DNA of 64,000 nt from Diospyros lotus. Lineage: Eukaryota; Streptophyta; Magnoliopsida; Ericales; Ebenaceae. Position 1 is the first letter of the stretch, and every line of letters starts with the position of its first letter. A program made the position numbers and the translations under genes. The notes beneath the pieces are model-generated. The model was not told the DNA's origin and did not search any database. It saw nothing but the letters and a program-made list of their open reading frames with translations. The stretch lies in NCBI RefSeq assembly GCF_014633365.1, contig NC_068349.1:34734753-34798752 (forward strand), given 5' to 3'. Shown here piece by piece: positions 48,701 through 57,123 of the stretch.

Positions 48701-49800
48701 TCTTTACACCTACAGTTTCCTTATTACCTGAAGATTCCATGACACTTTCTGGTCGTCCTTTAAGTTCTAGATCAGGGCCCATAATACAAAATAATGTCAA
48801 TTAGTAATTTCCCTAAACATCAATCAACAAGCCCTGTTCACCTGTAAAAAAATTCAGCATACGTTACTTGAGAAATGACAAGAATCACAAGCATTAATCC
48901 CACTGGATGGAGGTACATTGCCAGATGAAAAAATAAAAATATCAAAAAAGAATCATAAAAGGAAAGAATCGAGGAAGATATATGTGGTAATTGGGATGCT
49001 CAAAAAGAAAATGTAAAAACTAGGACCGTTTAGCAGACATGGAAATACTGAGTGGGGGAGAATATGATCTTTTTTTTAAAAAAAAAATCAAACACAAAGG
49101 TGAAAACAAAACAAAGTTATCAAATAACATGGTTTTCATTTTTTTTTTCAAATCAAAATGAAAATTTTGCACAAAGAGTTGAAACTAAAAACTGAAAATT
49201 CTGTCGAAGGGCCATTTCTTCGAGATCTTAACATGAAATTTTACCCATTTTTTTCAGTCCAGCGACAAAGAATTAATGGACAGTAATTCTTAGTAACAAA
49301 CAATCTAAACACCGCATAAGCAATCAATTTAGCCTCAGTTTAAGCAATCAATCACAACCAATGAAATATGCATCCCAAAAACTTAAAATTGCATTCTTGA
49401 ACTCACCCAGAGAGAAGACAGACAACAGATTGAACTTATCGGACGTGCCTGAATACGCCGCCGCCGCTTCCGCCAACGGCGAGGAAGTCACGCAACTAGC
49501 GCTACTATGCCACCAAGACGCCCAAAAACATCAACGGCGACCGCTTTTCACTGGAAACATAAAAAAACGCACCAAGAACTCAGAAAATTAAGCAACATAA
49601 ACCAAACAATCAGAACTAAACCCCCTAAAACACGCGAAAAACCCATGGCTCGAGCGCCTAAATCACTTCGATCATCGGAACGGAAAAGCTCGTAATCCAA
49701 ACCCTAGACCGACAATAATCGGTACCTGTGTGTGTTCGTGGAGAGTGAGATGCCAATCGCTGATTTCTGAATCGAGACTCCCTGTTGGTCCCAACCAACT
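30440..49800 (-). CDS. Conserved plant protein of unknown function, seven-exon gene spanning about 19 kb
   Basis: Five coding exons (48373-48782, 40098-40408, 39951-40007, 34490-34929, 30440-30709) join in phase through GT-AG introns into 495 residues plus a stop. Two non-coding 5' exons lie upstream. I recall homologous uncharacterised proteins in other dicots but know no function. Seen: an acidic Ser-rich N-terminus; a basic block LTPHWRTYIRPLMWRCKWV; the basic MKRKKRKRVEDTVDIASYL segment, a likely nuclear signal; a possible short coiled coil (MEQILLKIENVLTQIGEMK); and a basic C-terminus KNKRKRGRRKAGSSRWNR. No membrane segment or enzyme motif. A nuclear location is inference from the basic clusters. 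The start is the ATG at 48782 (MGPDLELKGRPE). Each long intron (3.8, 5.0 and 8.0 kb) is filled with mobile-element remains. The joined frame has no stop, so the gene is probably functional. Confidence 0.8.
31440..31850. repeat. CCGAACC-rich interspersed repeat, copy 2
   Basis: Same family as 24478-24900, better preserved: AACCGAACCAAACCGACCGA, ATAAAACGACGTCGTTTTC and an ending GCACACCCCTAG. Inserted inside the large inverted-repeat element. Confidence 0.65.
32406..33702. mobile_element. Second element nested in the inverted-repeat complex
   Basis: The left end TTAGGGGTGTGTAGG with AAACTGCCAAACC shortly after faces the complement of TTAGGGGTGTCCAGTAG with AAACTGCCAAACG at the right end. This gives inverted termini about 1.3 kb apart. 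The interior is AT-rich, with no transposase seen. Confidence 0.5.
33726..33743. repeat. C18 homopolymer run
   Basis: Eighteen C in a row within the right arm of the inverted-repeat element. Likely length-variable. Confidence 0.9.
34490..34929 (-). CDS. Fourth coding exon of the split gene
   Basis: Acceptor GCTGCAG, donor AAAATT|GTAAGT. Encodes about 147 residues, including the amphipathic MEQILLKIENVLTQIGEMK segment and a Ser/Pro/Asn-rich stretch. Confidence 0.82.
35383..37665 (-). mobile_element. RTE-type LINE, longer copy, degenerate
   Basis: Minus-strand element in an intron of the split gene. From 5' to 3': end of the endonuclease domain (KKRDEHLITYKNATSSTQIDY-like text near 37600-37660), linker, then reverse transcriptase with NQFGFIPGRPTMEAI, AFIDLEKAYDRVPRE, SPYLFALVMNEL and the catalytic FADD box. 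The C-terminal FRYLGSVIQKDG region follows. The 3' end carries the CATAGTGGGATAAAGGCTGG segment and TTG repeats. Many stops and frameshifts. Same family as 12261-13896, but not interrupted by the LTR. Confidence 0.88.
37725..38510. repeat. AAGCGC/TTTAAGC repeat with inverted ends
   Basis: The left end contains AGTGTACTTAAACACAG and TTAAGCGCAAAGCG. The right end contains GCTTAAAGTGCGTTTTTTAA and ACACTGTACTTGAG, roughly inverted. An A run lies at 37858-37874 inside. Element class not recognised. Confidence 0.35.
38790..39755 (+). pseudogene. Ty1/copia pol fragment (GAG-pre-integrase and integrase), decayed
   Basis: Plus-strand remnant of a copia polyprotein, opposite in strand to the host gene whose intron it occupies. 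Seen: a GAG-pre-integrase-like segment (MIGTAWEKRLYQT, then HPSFEYLRVLYPSL, CEHCILAKQ), then integrase core text (RWFITFIDDQTRVSWVFLM). The first catalytic Asp of the usual HSD(V/I)WG motif is Asn here (HSNIWG), and RSDNG has become RSNNG. Stops interrupt the frame after EHSIIH and NAY. The fragment ends at a (GT)n(GA)n microsatellite at 39757-39788. No LTR or reverse transcriptase is attached. Confidence 0.85.
39757..39788. repeat. (GT)n-(GA)n compound microsatellite
   Basis: About eight GT units followed by about six GA units, marking the end of the copia fragment. Confidence 0.85.
39951..40007 (-). CDS. Third coding exon of the split gene (57 bp)
   Basis: Acceptor ATTTCAG, donor CGTG|GTATGT. 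Encodes ESMRSAADASMVEDDWSKR. Too short to show as an isolated ORF, but required to link the frames of its neighbours. Confidence 0.78.
40098..40408 (-). CDS. Second coding exon of the split gene
   Basis: Acceptor ATTCCAG, donor TATG|GTACAC. Encodes KKRLTPHWRTYIRPLMWRC onward, through the lysine/arginine-rich cluster to SRHNLFSYY. Confidence 0.85.
41250..41460 (+). pseudogene. Short L1-type LINE reverse transcriptase remnant
   Basis: The plus strand reads FFRRTSGLMQGDPLSPF, matching the conserved GLRQGDPLSP box of plant L1-type LINEs, followed by a stop. Only this box is clear. It sits in the first long coding intron of the minus-strand gene. Confidence 0.5.
41868..43850 (+). repeat. LTR-like block with strong TATA box and GC-rich upstream region
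   Basis: Begins TGTAACACCTTGCCCTCC and contains a second LTR-start-like TGTAACGACCCGATT at about 42088. A strikingly GC-rich stretch (42245-42375) precedes a palindromic TATA box GGCCTATAAATAGGCC near 42443-42458, then a pyrimidine-rich leader with repeated CAAGTTC words. This is the organisation of a plant gypsy LTR. No matching GTTACA end or coding region was found, so the right limit is approximate. Confidence 0.45.
43860..44520 (+). repeat. Copia-like LTR remnant
   Basis: Contains GGTCGACTGAGC and GGTCAGTTGACTGAAG motifs, then TATA-like CCATATAAAG near 44281, a C/T-rich presumed R/U5 (44335-44400) and a downstream CAATTATGGGACTTGACA. The layout suggests an LTR in plus orientation. Boundaries uncertain. 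Confidence 0.35.
45880..46340 (-). repeat. LTR-like remnant on the minus strand
   Basis: The minus strand has GCCTATATAAGGCTGC near 46200, followed by a leader with CT-rich runs and a palindromic CAACCCTAGGGTTGTG near 46003-46018. Related GTCAACTG-type words occur here, at 43.9-44.5 kb and at 47.4-47.7 kb. Class uncertain. Confidence 0.35.
47017..47040. repeat. (CG)n followed by a G run
   Basis: About eight CG units then ten or more G, an extremely GC-rich island in AT-rich surroundings. Confidence 0.85.
47380..47705. repeat. GTCAACTG-rich repeated block
   Basis: Many variants of GGTCAACTG and GTTGACTGG, plus an internal duplication of TTGATTAATGGAATTCAA with ACTAACAGTG (about 47610-47646 and 47665-47700). 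Non-coding, probably part of a decayed LTR. Confidence 0.4.
48373..48782 (-). CDS. First coding exon of the split gene
   Basis: Starts at the ATG of MGPDLELKGRPE. Donor ATCAG|GTATGC. An upstream in-frame ATG (48800) is less likely because the sequence before MGPDL is short and AT-rich. The exon's 5' end is probably at the acceptor-like TTTAG about 35 bases upstream. Encodes an acidic, Ser/Asp/Glu-rich segment of about 136 residues. Confidence 0.75.
49407..49550 (-). other. Non-coding 5' exon of the split gene with a short upstream ORF
   Basis: Bounded by acceptor TTTCCAG and donor CTGG|GTGAGT on the minus strand, unusually GC-rich (a run of GCG triplets). It contains an ATG followed after seven further codons by TAG, a possible regulatory upstream ORF (MFLGVLVA). 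Confidence 0.55.
49726..49800 (-). other. Probable first 5' UTR exon of the split gene
   Basis: Minus strand ends CACACACAG|GTACCG, a good donor, and is followed by a typical leader-proximal intron. The transcription start is not defined: the upper limit is approximate. Confidence 0.5.
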
Positions 49801-50064
49801 ACTACTCCAAAATCACTGCTTTCTATCGTATCTGTGGCTTCCAGCTCATTCCCAGGACGCATATATTCACAGAATTTTTCTAAAATTTAATTAACTTTCC
49901 AAAATCATACAATTCTGTTTCTATAAAATTTAAGGAAATTTAATTTATATAAAACTATTTAGCAAACTAATAAATCTAATGGTTTGGCGCCACGTCATCC
50001 ATGACGTGTAGAGAGGCAGGTCAGTAATGCTCAATCTGCACTTGACTAAGTAATTTAGAAAATT

Positions 50065-50460
50065 TTAGAAAACCCGACGAAATCGAGTTATCGAAAGAGG
50101 GTAAAAGGACGATTTTGCCCCCATGTCTTGCTCTCTCATTTCCCTTCCCATGAATTGTCTCGTCCTTGCTCTGTCGTCTCCCCTACCATGACTGCCGTCG
50201 CCTCGCCTCACCTTGCCGACAGTCGCTACATCAATTGTTGGCTGGACGACGATGGCAAAGAGGCGACGAAAGCGAGGTGAGGCGACAACAACGAGGCGCA
50301 GTGGCAAGGCGAGGCGTCGGCCATGGCAAGGGAGACGACAGAGTAGGGGTGGGGGCAGTTGACCGCTTTGCAAATTTACAAAGTGGGCAGGGCAAAATCG
50401 TATTTTTGCCTTTTTTTTGTGAAGGACTCGGTAGACCCATCGGGCCCTGTAAAACAACTC
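50065..50460. mobile_element. GC-cored MITE-like repeat, copy 2
   Basis: Longer copy of the 22005-22315 family. Its ends GGTAAAAGGACGATTTTGCC and, inverted, GGCAAAATCGTATTTTTGCC are complementary in outline, and it ends with GACCCATCGGGCCCTGTAAA. The CG-rich centre gives spurious ORFs on both strands. Confidence 0.65.
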
Positions 50461-52066
50461 AAATAATTTTCCACTCCCTAATCAAGTATCATAAATAGGA
50501 TGTGTTTTGGTATTTTCAAAATATTAAATAAATATTTTTAGATTTTTTTATTTTAAAAATATTTTATAATATTAATAAAATATTAAAAGCACGTTCACAA
50601 ACAGATTAGAGACATAAAAAAAAAAAAAAGTCTCTAATCAAAATTTTGAATTTTTCTTGAAATTTGTTTGAATGTATTTTTTAATTTATATTTATTTTTA
50701 GATTAAATAATTATTTTTTATAATTTTTTATTAAAAAATTTATTTACAAAAATGCCTCTATATTTTTTTATTTACTCATTTTCTCATCTTTCTATTTTTT
50801 ACTTTTTTAAAAAATATTGTTTCCTATTTTCGTTTCATATGGTATCTATTCTCCGTTTTCATTTATGTGTAACTTAGTGTTTTTGAATATTTGTTAAAAT
50901 GTATTTAACATATTTTATTTTTTGAATATTTATATTAGTTGATAAATTTTTTAAAATATGATATATTTATTATCAATCAATAAAAATATTTAATATTAGA
51001 AATAAAATACATTAAAGGCAATTCAAAACACTTGTAAGCAAAACTCTTATATATGGGGTTGCAATCGAGTCGAGATTCAGTGAGCTCAAGCTCGACTTGA
51101 TGAGTAACTGTATTCACACGAACTCAAATTTGAACTCAACTCGAGCCTTAAAGCTCAGCTCAAGCTCGGTGAGGGCTCGAAGTTACAGGCAGTCACAGGT
51201 TGCGAATGGGTCTTGCAGACGTCCAACGGTTGGAGAATGGGACAAACTTTTATTTGTAATATATGTGAGAACTTTTATAATGAAAAGTTTTAATAATGTA
51301 ACATTATTGTTTATTAAGACAAATCATTGTTTACATATTCAAGCACATGGATAACATTTTGGGTTTTTATAATATTAATGTGTAAAATATCAATAATTAC
51401 TTCATTTTAGAAATAATATTAATTCAGAAAATATCGTATTTAATTTGTAATATAACAAAATATTTTTGTTATAGGTATAATATGATCAATCATATTTAAT
51501 TCTATATATAAACTAAAATAATATTATTTAGAAAACAAAAGATTATTCAAATTAATATTTTGTAGTGCTACTGCCAAGATAAAATAATAATTTTTATGTG
51601 GGGAATTGCCTACTAGCTATACCTATAAGGAAGGAACTAACTATACCTATAAGTTAGGAACTAATCACTTGGTTAAGGGAGAATTTCTTACACAAATCTT
51701 TCGAAAGTTAAGTAGACTTTTATTGTAAGTTGTAAAACAATAGAATGACAATGTTTACTATAGAGTTACTATGTGTTGCTTACCCCATTTGAGAATATGG
51801 CTTCCTATTTATAAGGAGTGGTGCTGACATAGGAAGAGCATTCTTATCATTTTACAAGTTTGCGCTTTTGTATAGAAGTACCCTAATAAGGTGTTTCTCC
51901 GATGACCACAGGGCTTCCTAGCTTTTCTTTTGCGAAGTTGACTCAACAAAATCTCTTGAAGATCTTTTAGCTAAGGAGGCTTTATAGGTGATCCCTTTTT
52001 TTGGGTTTACTTTCCTTTAACTATAGCCTAGGTGGAAATTATTGATGGACCTTACCTTAGTGCTTT
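50461..52066. other. AT-rich spacer, no gene
   Basis: Holds a small hairpin (ATTAGAGAC, A run, GTCTCTAAT; 50606-50638), a decayed GAGCTCAAGCTCGACTTGA-type repeat near 51060-51190, and, from about 51595, a stretch that may be the LTR of the gypsy-type element to its right (CTAGCTATACCTATAAGGAA and a direct near-repeat of it). Nothing coding recognised. Confidence 0.4.
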
Positions 52067-52324
52067 ATTAGGCATTGGGCCTTAATTGGCCCAATAGATA
52101 TCAATTACTCCTCATTATTTCCTTCAAGTACTTTGGAGGGAAGAGTTTTGTCATTAGGCATTGGGTCTTAATTGGCCTAATAGATATCAATTACTCCTCA
52201 TTATTTCCTTCAAGTACTTTGGAGGGAAGAGTTTTGTCATTAGGCATTGGGTCTTAATTGGCCCAATAGATATCAATTACTCCTCATTATTTCCTTCAAG
52301 TACTTTGGAGGGAAGAGTTTTGTC
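52067..52324. repeat. Three tandem copies of an 86-bp unit
   Basis: Units start ATTAGGCATTGGG at 52067, 52153 and 52239 and are nearly identical (one or two differences each). Because 86 is not a multiple of three, the overlapping ORFs change frame between units and are not real genes. Confidence 0.95.
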
Positions 52325-52721
52325 AAATTTTATTTTGGGAGATGATCCCGAGAGATGTTTCTTCATCTAGCAATATTCACAAGCTTTAGCATAACCTTAC
52401 CTCATCGGATATGCATCCTTTCATCCAAGGGTTGTGATTCATTTCCATCTTTTTCTAAAGTACGACCCAGATCGTTGCATCCTCTAGCATCTCATCTCCC
52501 AAGGTTTCCCTATAAGAAGAAGGCCTTCGTCAATTTTTTGTTTGTTACTTTTTGTTCGTATAGCTCTATTTTCTTTTTTTTGCTTGCCCTAGTGTGCGGT
52601 TGTTCTTCTAAAGACTTGTGATGAGGCTTTCTTCAAAGAACTCATTTTTTTTAGATTCATTTATTCATTCTAGCTTTCTAGACTCTCTTTGATTCTTATT
52701 CGACGAGCCTTTTGAGTGAGC

Positions 52722-55700
52722 AATGGCTCGGACTAAGCATGCAACGAGGATTGTTCCGCCTCAAGGAAAGGGGATGATTATGGGGAGTGGTTCTAGGTTT
52801 GGCAAGGTGGATTTGGAAAGAGTGTGAGTGACCTTCCCTTTCCCTGACAATTATGTGGTGTTGGTCTCTTAGGGTATGGCCACTCAAGAAGGGGGTGAAT
52901 TGAGTGATTAATTTTTTTTCAATTTTAATAAATATTATTGATTAATGATTTTATTGAAAAATGTATATTTGATAAATATAATAAATTATATTTGATATTA
53001 ATAATAAATATAAGCCACAAGATATAACAAAAATAAATATAATGAGCCACAACACAATTTATAGTGGTTCGATATCTTCATATACACCTAGTTCACTCTC
53101 CCAAGGTCTAACCACCATTGGGGTTCCACTAAAATAATTTTACCAAGATTTCCACACTAGCTCATATTGGAAACTAGATACACACCTAAATTATAACGAG
53201 TTCTAGGCAACTACTACACCAAGATTTTCTTCCTAACTTATATTGGAAACTAGATTCACTTAGATTTTAATGATTCTAGGAAAATCTATACAATCCACTA
53301 TAGTAATTTAAATGTTACAAATAATTGTCCACACTTGGACACAAATAAGTAATTAAGAACAAATTATACAAGTCAATAATATTTAAATAAATAAATTTAT
53401 AATCTAAAATAGAGAAGTTCGGATTCATCGTAGAAAATTTGAAGAACTTTTATTCTCTTGCCTTGTGGCTCTTCGGTGGGTGTGTAATAATATTTTGAGA
53501 GCTTTGGATTGCTTGGATGCTTTACTTGAGAGCGTTGAAAGCTTTCGGGTGCTTTGGATATACAATGGAAGTATTTGGATGCTCAAAAAATGAGTTTGGG
53601 GGGGTATTTATAAGGATTTTAGCCATTAAAGAAAGAGTTAATATAAAGTTTGAAATTCAGAAAATGTTTAGGTTTTCTCAAACAATAAGAAAATATGTCT
53701 TACCTTTAAATCAAAATAAATTTATTTTTTTGCATAAGAAATCAAGATTTGAAAATTCAAATATAAGATTTTAAGACATAAATGATTAAAACAAGAAAAC
53801 ATGTCTAAAATCAATCTTCTTTAATTCAAAATAAATTTATTTTTTGTATGAGTAAAAGAAAACATATCTAAAAATAATTTTCCTTTAATTCAAAATTTAA
53901 AAATTCAAATATAAACTTTTGAGATATAAATGATTAAAATAAGAAAACATATCTAAAAATAATTATCTTTTAATTTAAAATAAATTTACTTTTTGCATGA
54001 GTAAGAAAAAAAATATTTATATTATAAAAATATTTTTGTTAATCATCAAAACATAATTAATATGAGCAAGTTGGCTCAACATGTGGTAAGGCTACTAGAG
54101 GCAAGGCAAACTTGCATTGCTCGTGTTAACGACGAGTGTCTCGATGTTCACAAGGCTTTCTTATTTGTAGGTCTTCGATTTCCTATTCCCAAATTTGGTC
54201 TTAACTTCCTAAGGACGAGTTCTTTGGTTCCAACCTAGCTCCATCCTAATGGGCAGGCCCAACTGACTGTGTTCTCTATCCTGTGCCATTAGAGAGGAGT
54301 AGTGTCGTCCTTGTTTAGTTGTTTTTATATGCTATATGAGGAGTGGATTAGAAAACTAACCTTTTTACCTTTTAGAAGGTGTCAAGTGTCGACATGTCGT
54401 CTATTGATCTTTCCGATAAGATCGACAACTTTGAAACAAACTAGTTAGTGGTAAAGCCTTCCCTGATTAGGATGTTCCCTAGCGATGGTGTTGGGATTTT
54501 GTGTGGGAAACCCATGTGGCTTAGTTTCCTTCCCCCAAGGTTATGCTAGCGGTTTACAATGTGATGATAAAGAGAGCAGTTACTCTCGAATCCTGTGCAC
54601 CTTTGAGAGGTCCTTACTCGGGAAGGCATGGCTGTCGTAGGATGGAGACTTCAAGTTGATTGGTTGGAAAACCTTCCAAATGTTTAACTGAATGGGTTCC
54701 TATTACCCGTTTGGCTGAGGGGAGTTACACCGAATCCTTTGAGAGTCCCTCCAAGGATGTTTTCCAGTTGGCAAATTTCTCTTTCAAGTATGAGTAAAGG
54801 GATATGAGGACTAAAAAGGAGGAAAAGTCCCACTTGCACACCTCTATGTCCTTGCATTAGCTAGTTTCTCATGAAGGTATTATTCTTATTCACTTTTTAT
54901 GGTTGTTCACTTTTCATTAATAAGAGTTTTTATCTTCTTTTGCATGGTTATAGGTATGGGTTGTTTTCGTGATATTTACAAGAAGTAATTTGCCTTTAAC
55001 ATAGCCTGAAAGTGCAATGCTAAGGCTAGCAAGCAGTCTCGTCTTTTTCTAAGAAAGGTTGCTCCTATTATTGTGGCAACTACAACAAGCAAGGCAACTG
55101 CTTCTCCCCTTGTTTAGACTCTAGCTATCCCTGAGCCTCATTCTTCTTTGCCACTTACATCTCTTCTCCCATCTTAGATGGTTGTTGTGAAGACCTCCCA
55201 CCTTGTTTCCTCTTCTTCGAATAAGGAAAATGAGGAAATAGTTTTAGCCATCAACCTCAATGACCACCACCATCGAAGTCAGGTACAGTGCAATCATCAT
55301 CGCCTTCTTTTTCGTAAGGATCGAAAGATTCTAAATGAGGAGCATGATTATCATTATCCTCCCATCCTTCCTAAAGTTAATCCTCTCGCCCTCTGGCCCA
55401 TCCAGCTTTGGAGCGATCATCGCTTAAAGAGAAACCATTTTTAGGTTTACTTAGGGATGGTTGACATAGACTCCATTGTCGACTCGAATATTAAGGCTCA
55501 CGTAATTTATTCAACCATCATTTCTCAAGATAAACATGGGATGTTTGGCAACATTCCCTAGATACTGAACAGTCCTAAGAGGTTACTCATACAAGTGAAG
55601 TCTTTAGCCATTCCTTTGTTGTTCTCGTTATCTCCCAATTTCTTCTTTTCTTAACCTATCATTCATGGGCTTTCTTTCAGGGCATATAATAGATAGTGGT

Positions 55701-56160
55701 GACCAACAACCAGAGCCAAGCATACTATCCATCCGTCTAGGAGCAATTGGAAGGGTGGTAGAGAGAACGACAAATGTGGGACATTAATCATTAGAGAAAC
55801 TAATCTCTCATCGAGAATCTTGAGTAAAAGCACAAGGAGTTAAGGGGGCACTATGAAAATGTTGGCAAGCATCTTGACGAGGTGAAATCCATCATGTTTC
55901 TCAAGTTAACTTGTTGAAGGAGAAGGTGCAAGAACTAAAAAGGGTAGGTAGGAAGTGTGAGCTAGCTGTGACAGCTTTGGAGGCTTTTTATTCCGTTCTT
56001 GCACAAGAAAGTGCCCAACAGAATGAGGAGTTGGTATCCAACCATTTTTGCGAGTTAACGCTTTAAAAAATGTGGGTTGCTTGACAGTTTGAGCAGAGCT
56101 TATTTGAGAATACTAGCTATCCCAAGACTGCTATGAGAGGAAAAAAGCTTATGCCAGTGA
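52722..56160 (+). pseudogene. Decayed gypsy-type transposon gag-like region, interrupted
   Basis: Plus-strand remnants: an N-terminal segment MARTKHATRIVPPQGKGM at 52722; then, after a 1.15-kb insertion, a segment with GLRFPIPKFGLNFLRTSS and the HPNG motif near 54170-54260, typical of the plant putative gypsy-type transposon domain. Farther on (about 55860-56060) is a charged coiled-coil-like stretch (LLKEKVQELKRVGRKCEL). Numerous stops and frameshifts. No protease or reverse transcriptase is attached. Confidence 0.5.
52880..54055. mobile_element. AT-rich insertion inside the gag-like region
   Basis: Begins around CACTCAAGAAGGGGGTGAAT and separates the two parts of the gag-like remnant. Contains ATTTATAGTGGTTCGATATC and several repeats of AAGAAAACATRTCTAAAA with AATTCAAAATAAATTTA. 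Class not recognised. Limits approximate. Confidence 0.4.
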
Positions 56161-56349
56161 GTTCGTCAAATATGGTTTTTGTTTCTCTTGTTTTTTTCTT
56201 GAGTTAAAGTGGCCTGACCATCTTTCCTTAATAGAACTGCATTGATTACTGTGAGCTAAGTGTAATTCTTGAACTAGAGTTTGGAGGAGCCATTCAATCT
56301 TTTGGGCTATTCTTGAACTGGAGTTGAGTGTAATTCTTGAACTGTAGAA

Positions 56350-57123
56350 ATGTGTGCACTGTTTGGAGAAACAACTGGAAATGGTTATAGCTACTTCATA
56401 ACATTCATTAATGATTTATCTAGGTATGGTTATATGTACTTGATGAAGTATAAGTTTGCAGCCTTTGAAAAATTCAAAGTGTTTAAGGCTAAAGTAAAAA
56501 ATCAAATAGAAAATAGTATCAAAATTCTAGGATCAGATCGAGAAGGTGAGTACTTGAGTACTGAATTCAATGAAATATCACATTTGACTCCACTTGCAAC
56601 ACCACAATTGAATTGGGTTTTTGGTAAAAGAAACCATACCCTACTAGATATGGTATGCTTAATGATTAATTATACTGATTTGCCTATTTTATTGTCAGGG
56701 TATGCCTTTCTTACAATAATTTACCTTCTAAATAGGGTATTAACAAAGTTTGTCGAAACAATGCCATATGAGATATAGTATGTGAATCAATCTAATCTTA
56801 AGCATGTTAAGATTTGGGGTTATCTTGCTTTTGTGAAAAAGCTTAAGATAAATAAGTTGGAGCCCCGATCAGATAAAGGTAGACGTGTGGGATATCATGA
56901 AGATTGTTTAGGATACTATTTCTACTTCCCAGATGATCAAAAAGTTTTGGTTAGTGGAAATGCTATTTTCCTAGAAAATGAGTTTATTCAGGAATACGGC
57001 ATTGGGAGAAGAGTAGAATCAGATGAGGGGTCATCTGAACCACAATTCAACTCAAGACAAGATACATAATTGGAACAACCTAGTCCATCTCATGATGAAA
57101 TAATACAAGGACCTCGTAGATCA
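56350..57123 (+). pseudogene. Ty1/copia integrase remnant, 5' part of an interrupted element
   Basis: Encodes integrase-core text (FITFINDLSRYGYMYLMK, ILGSDREGEY), then after one stop the C-terminal integrase region (HVKIWGYLAFVKK, GYHEDCLGYYFY) up to the GPRRS linker that normally precedes reverse transcriptase. There the sequence is cut by a TGTAATACCC LTR. Continues as RNase H after 59775. Confidence 0.85.

Noticed and set aside
49361..49695. Plus-strand ORFs opposite the 5' exons of the split gene
   Set aside because: They overlap GC-rich leader exons and splice sites on the other strand and show no recognisable domain.
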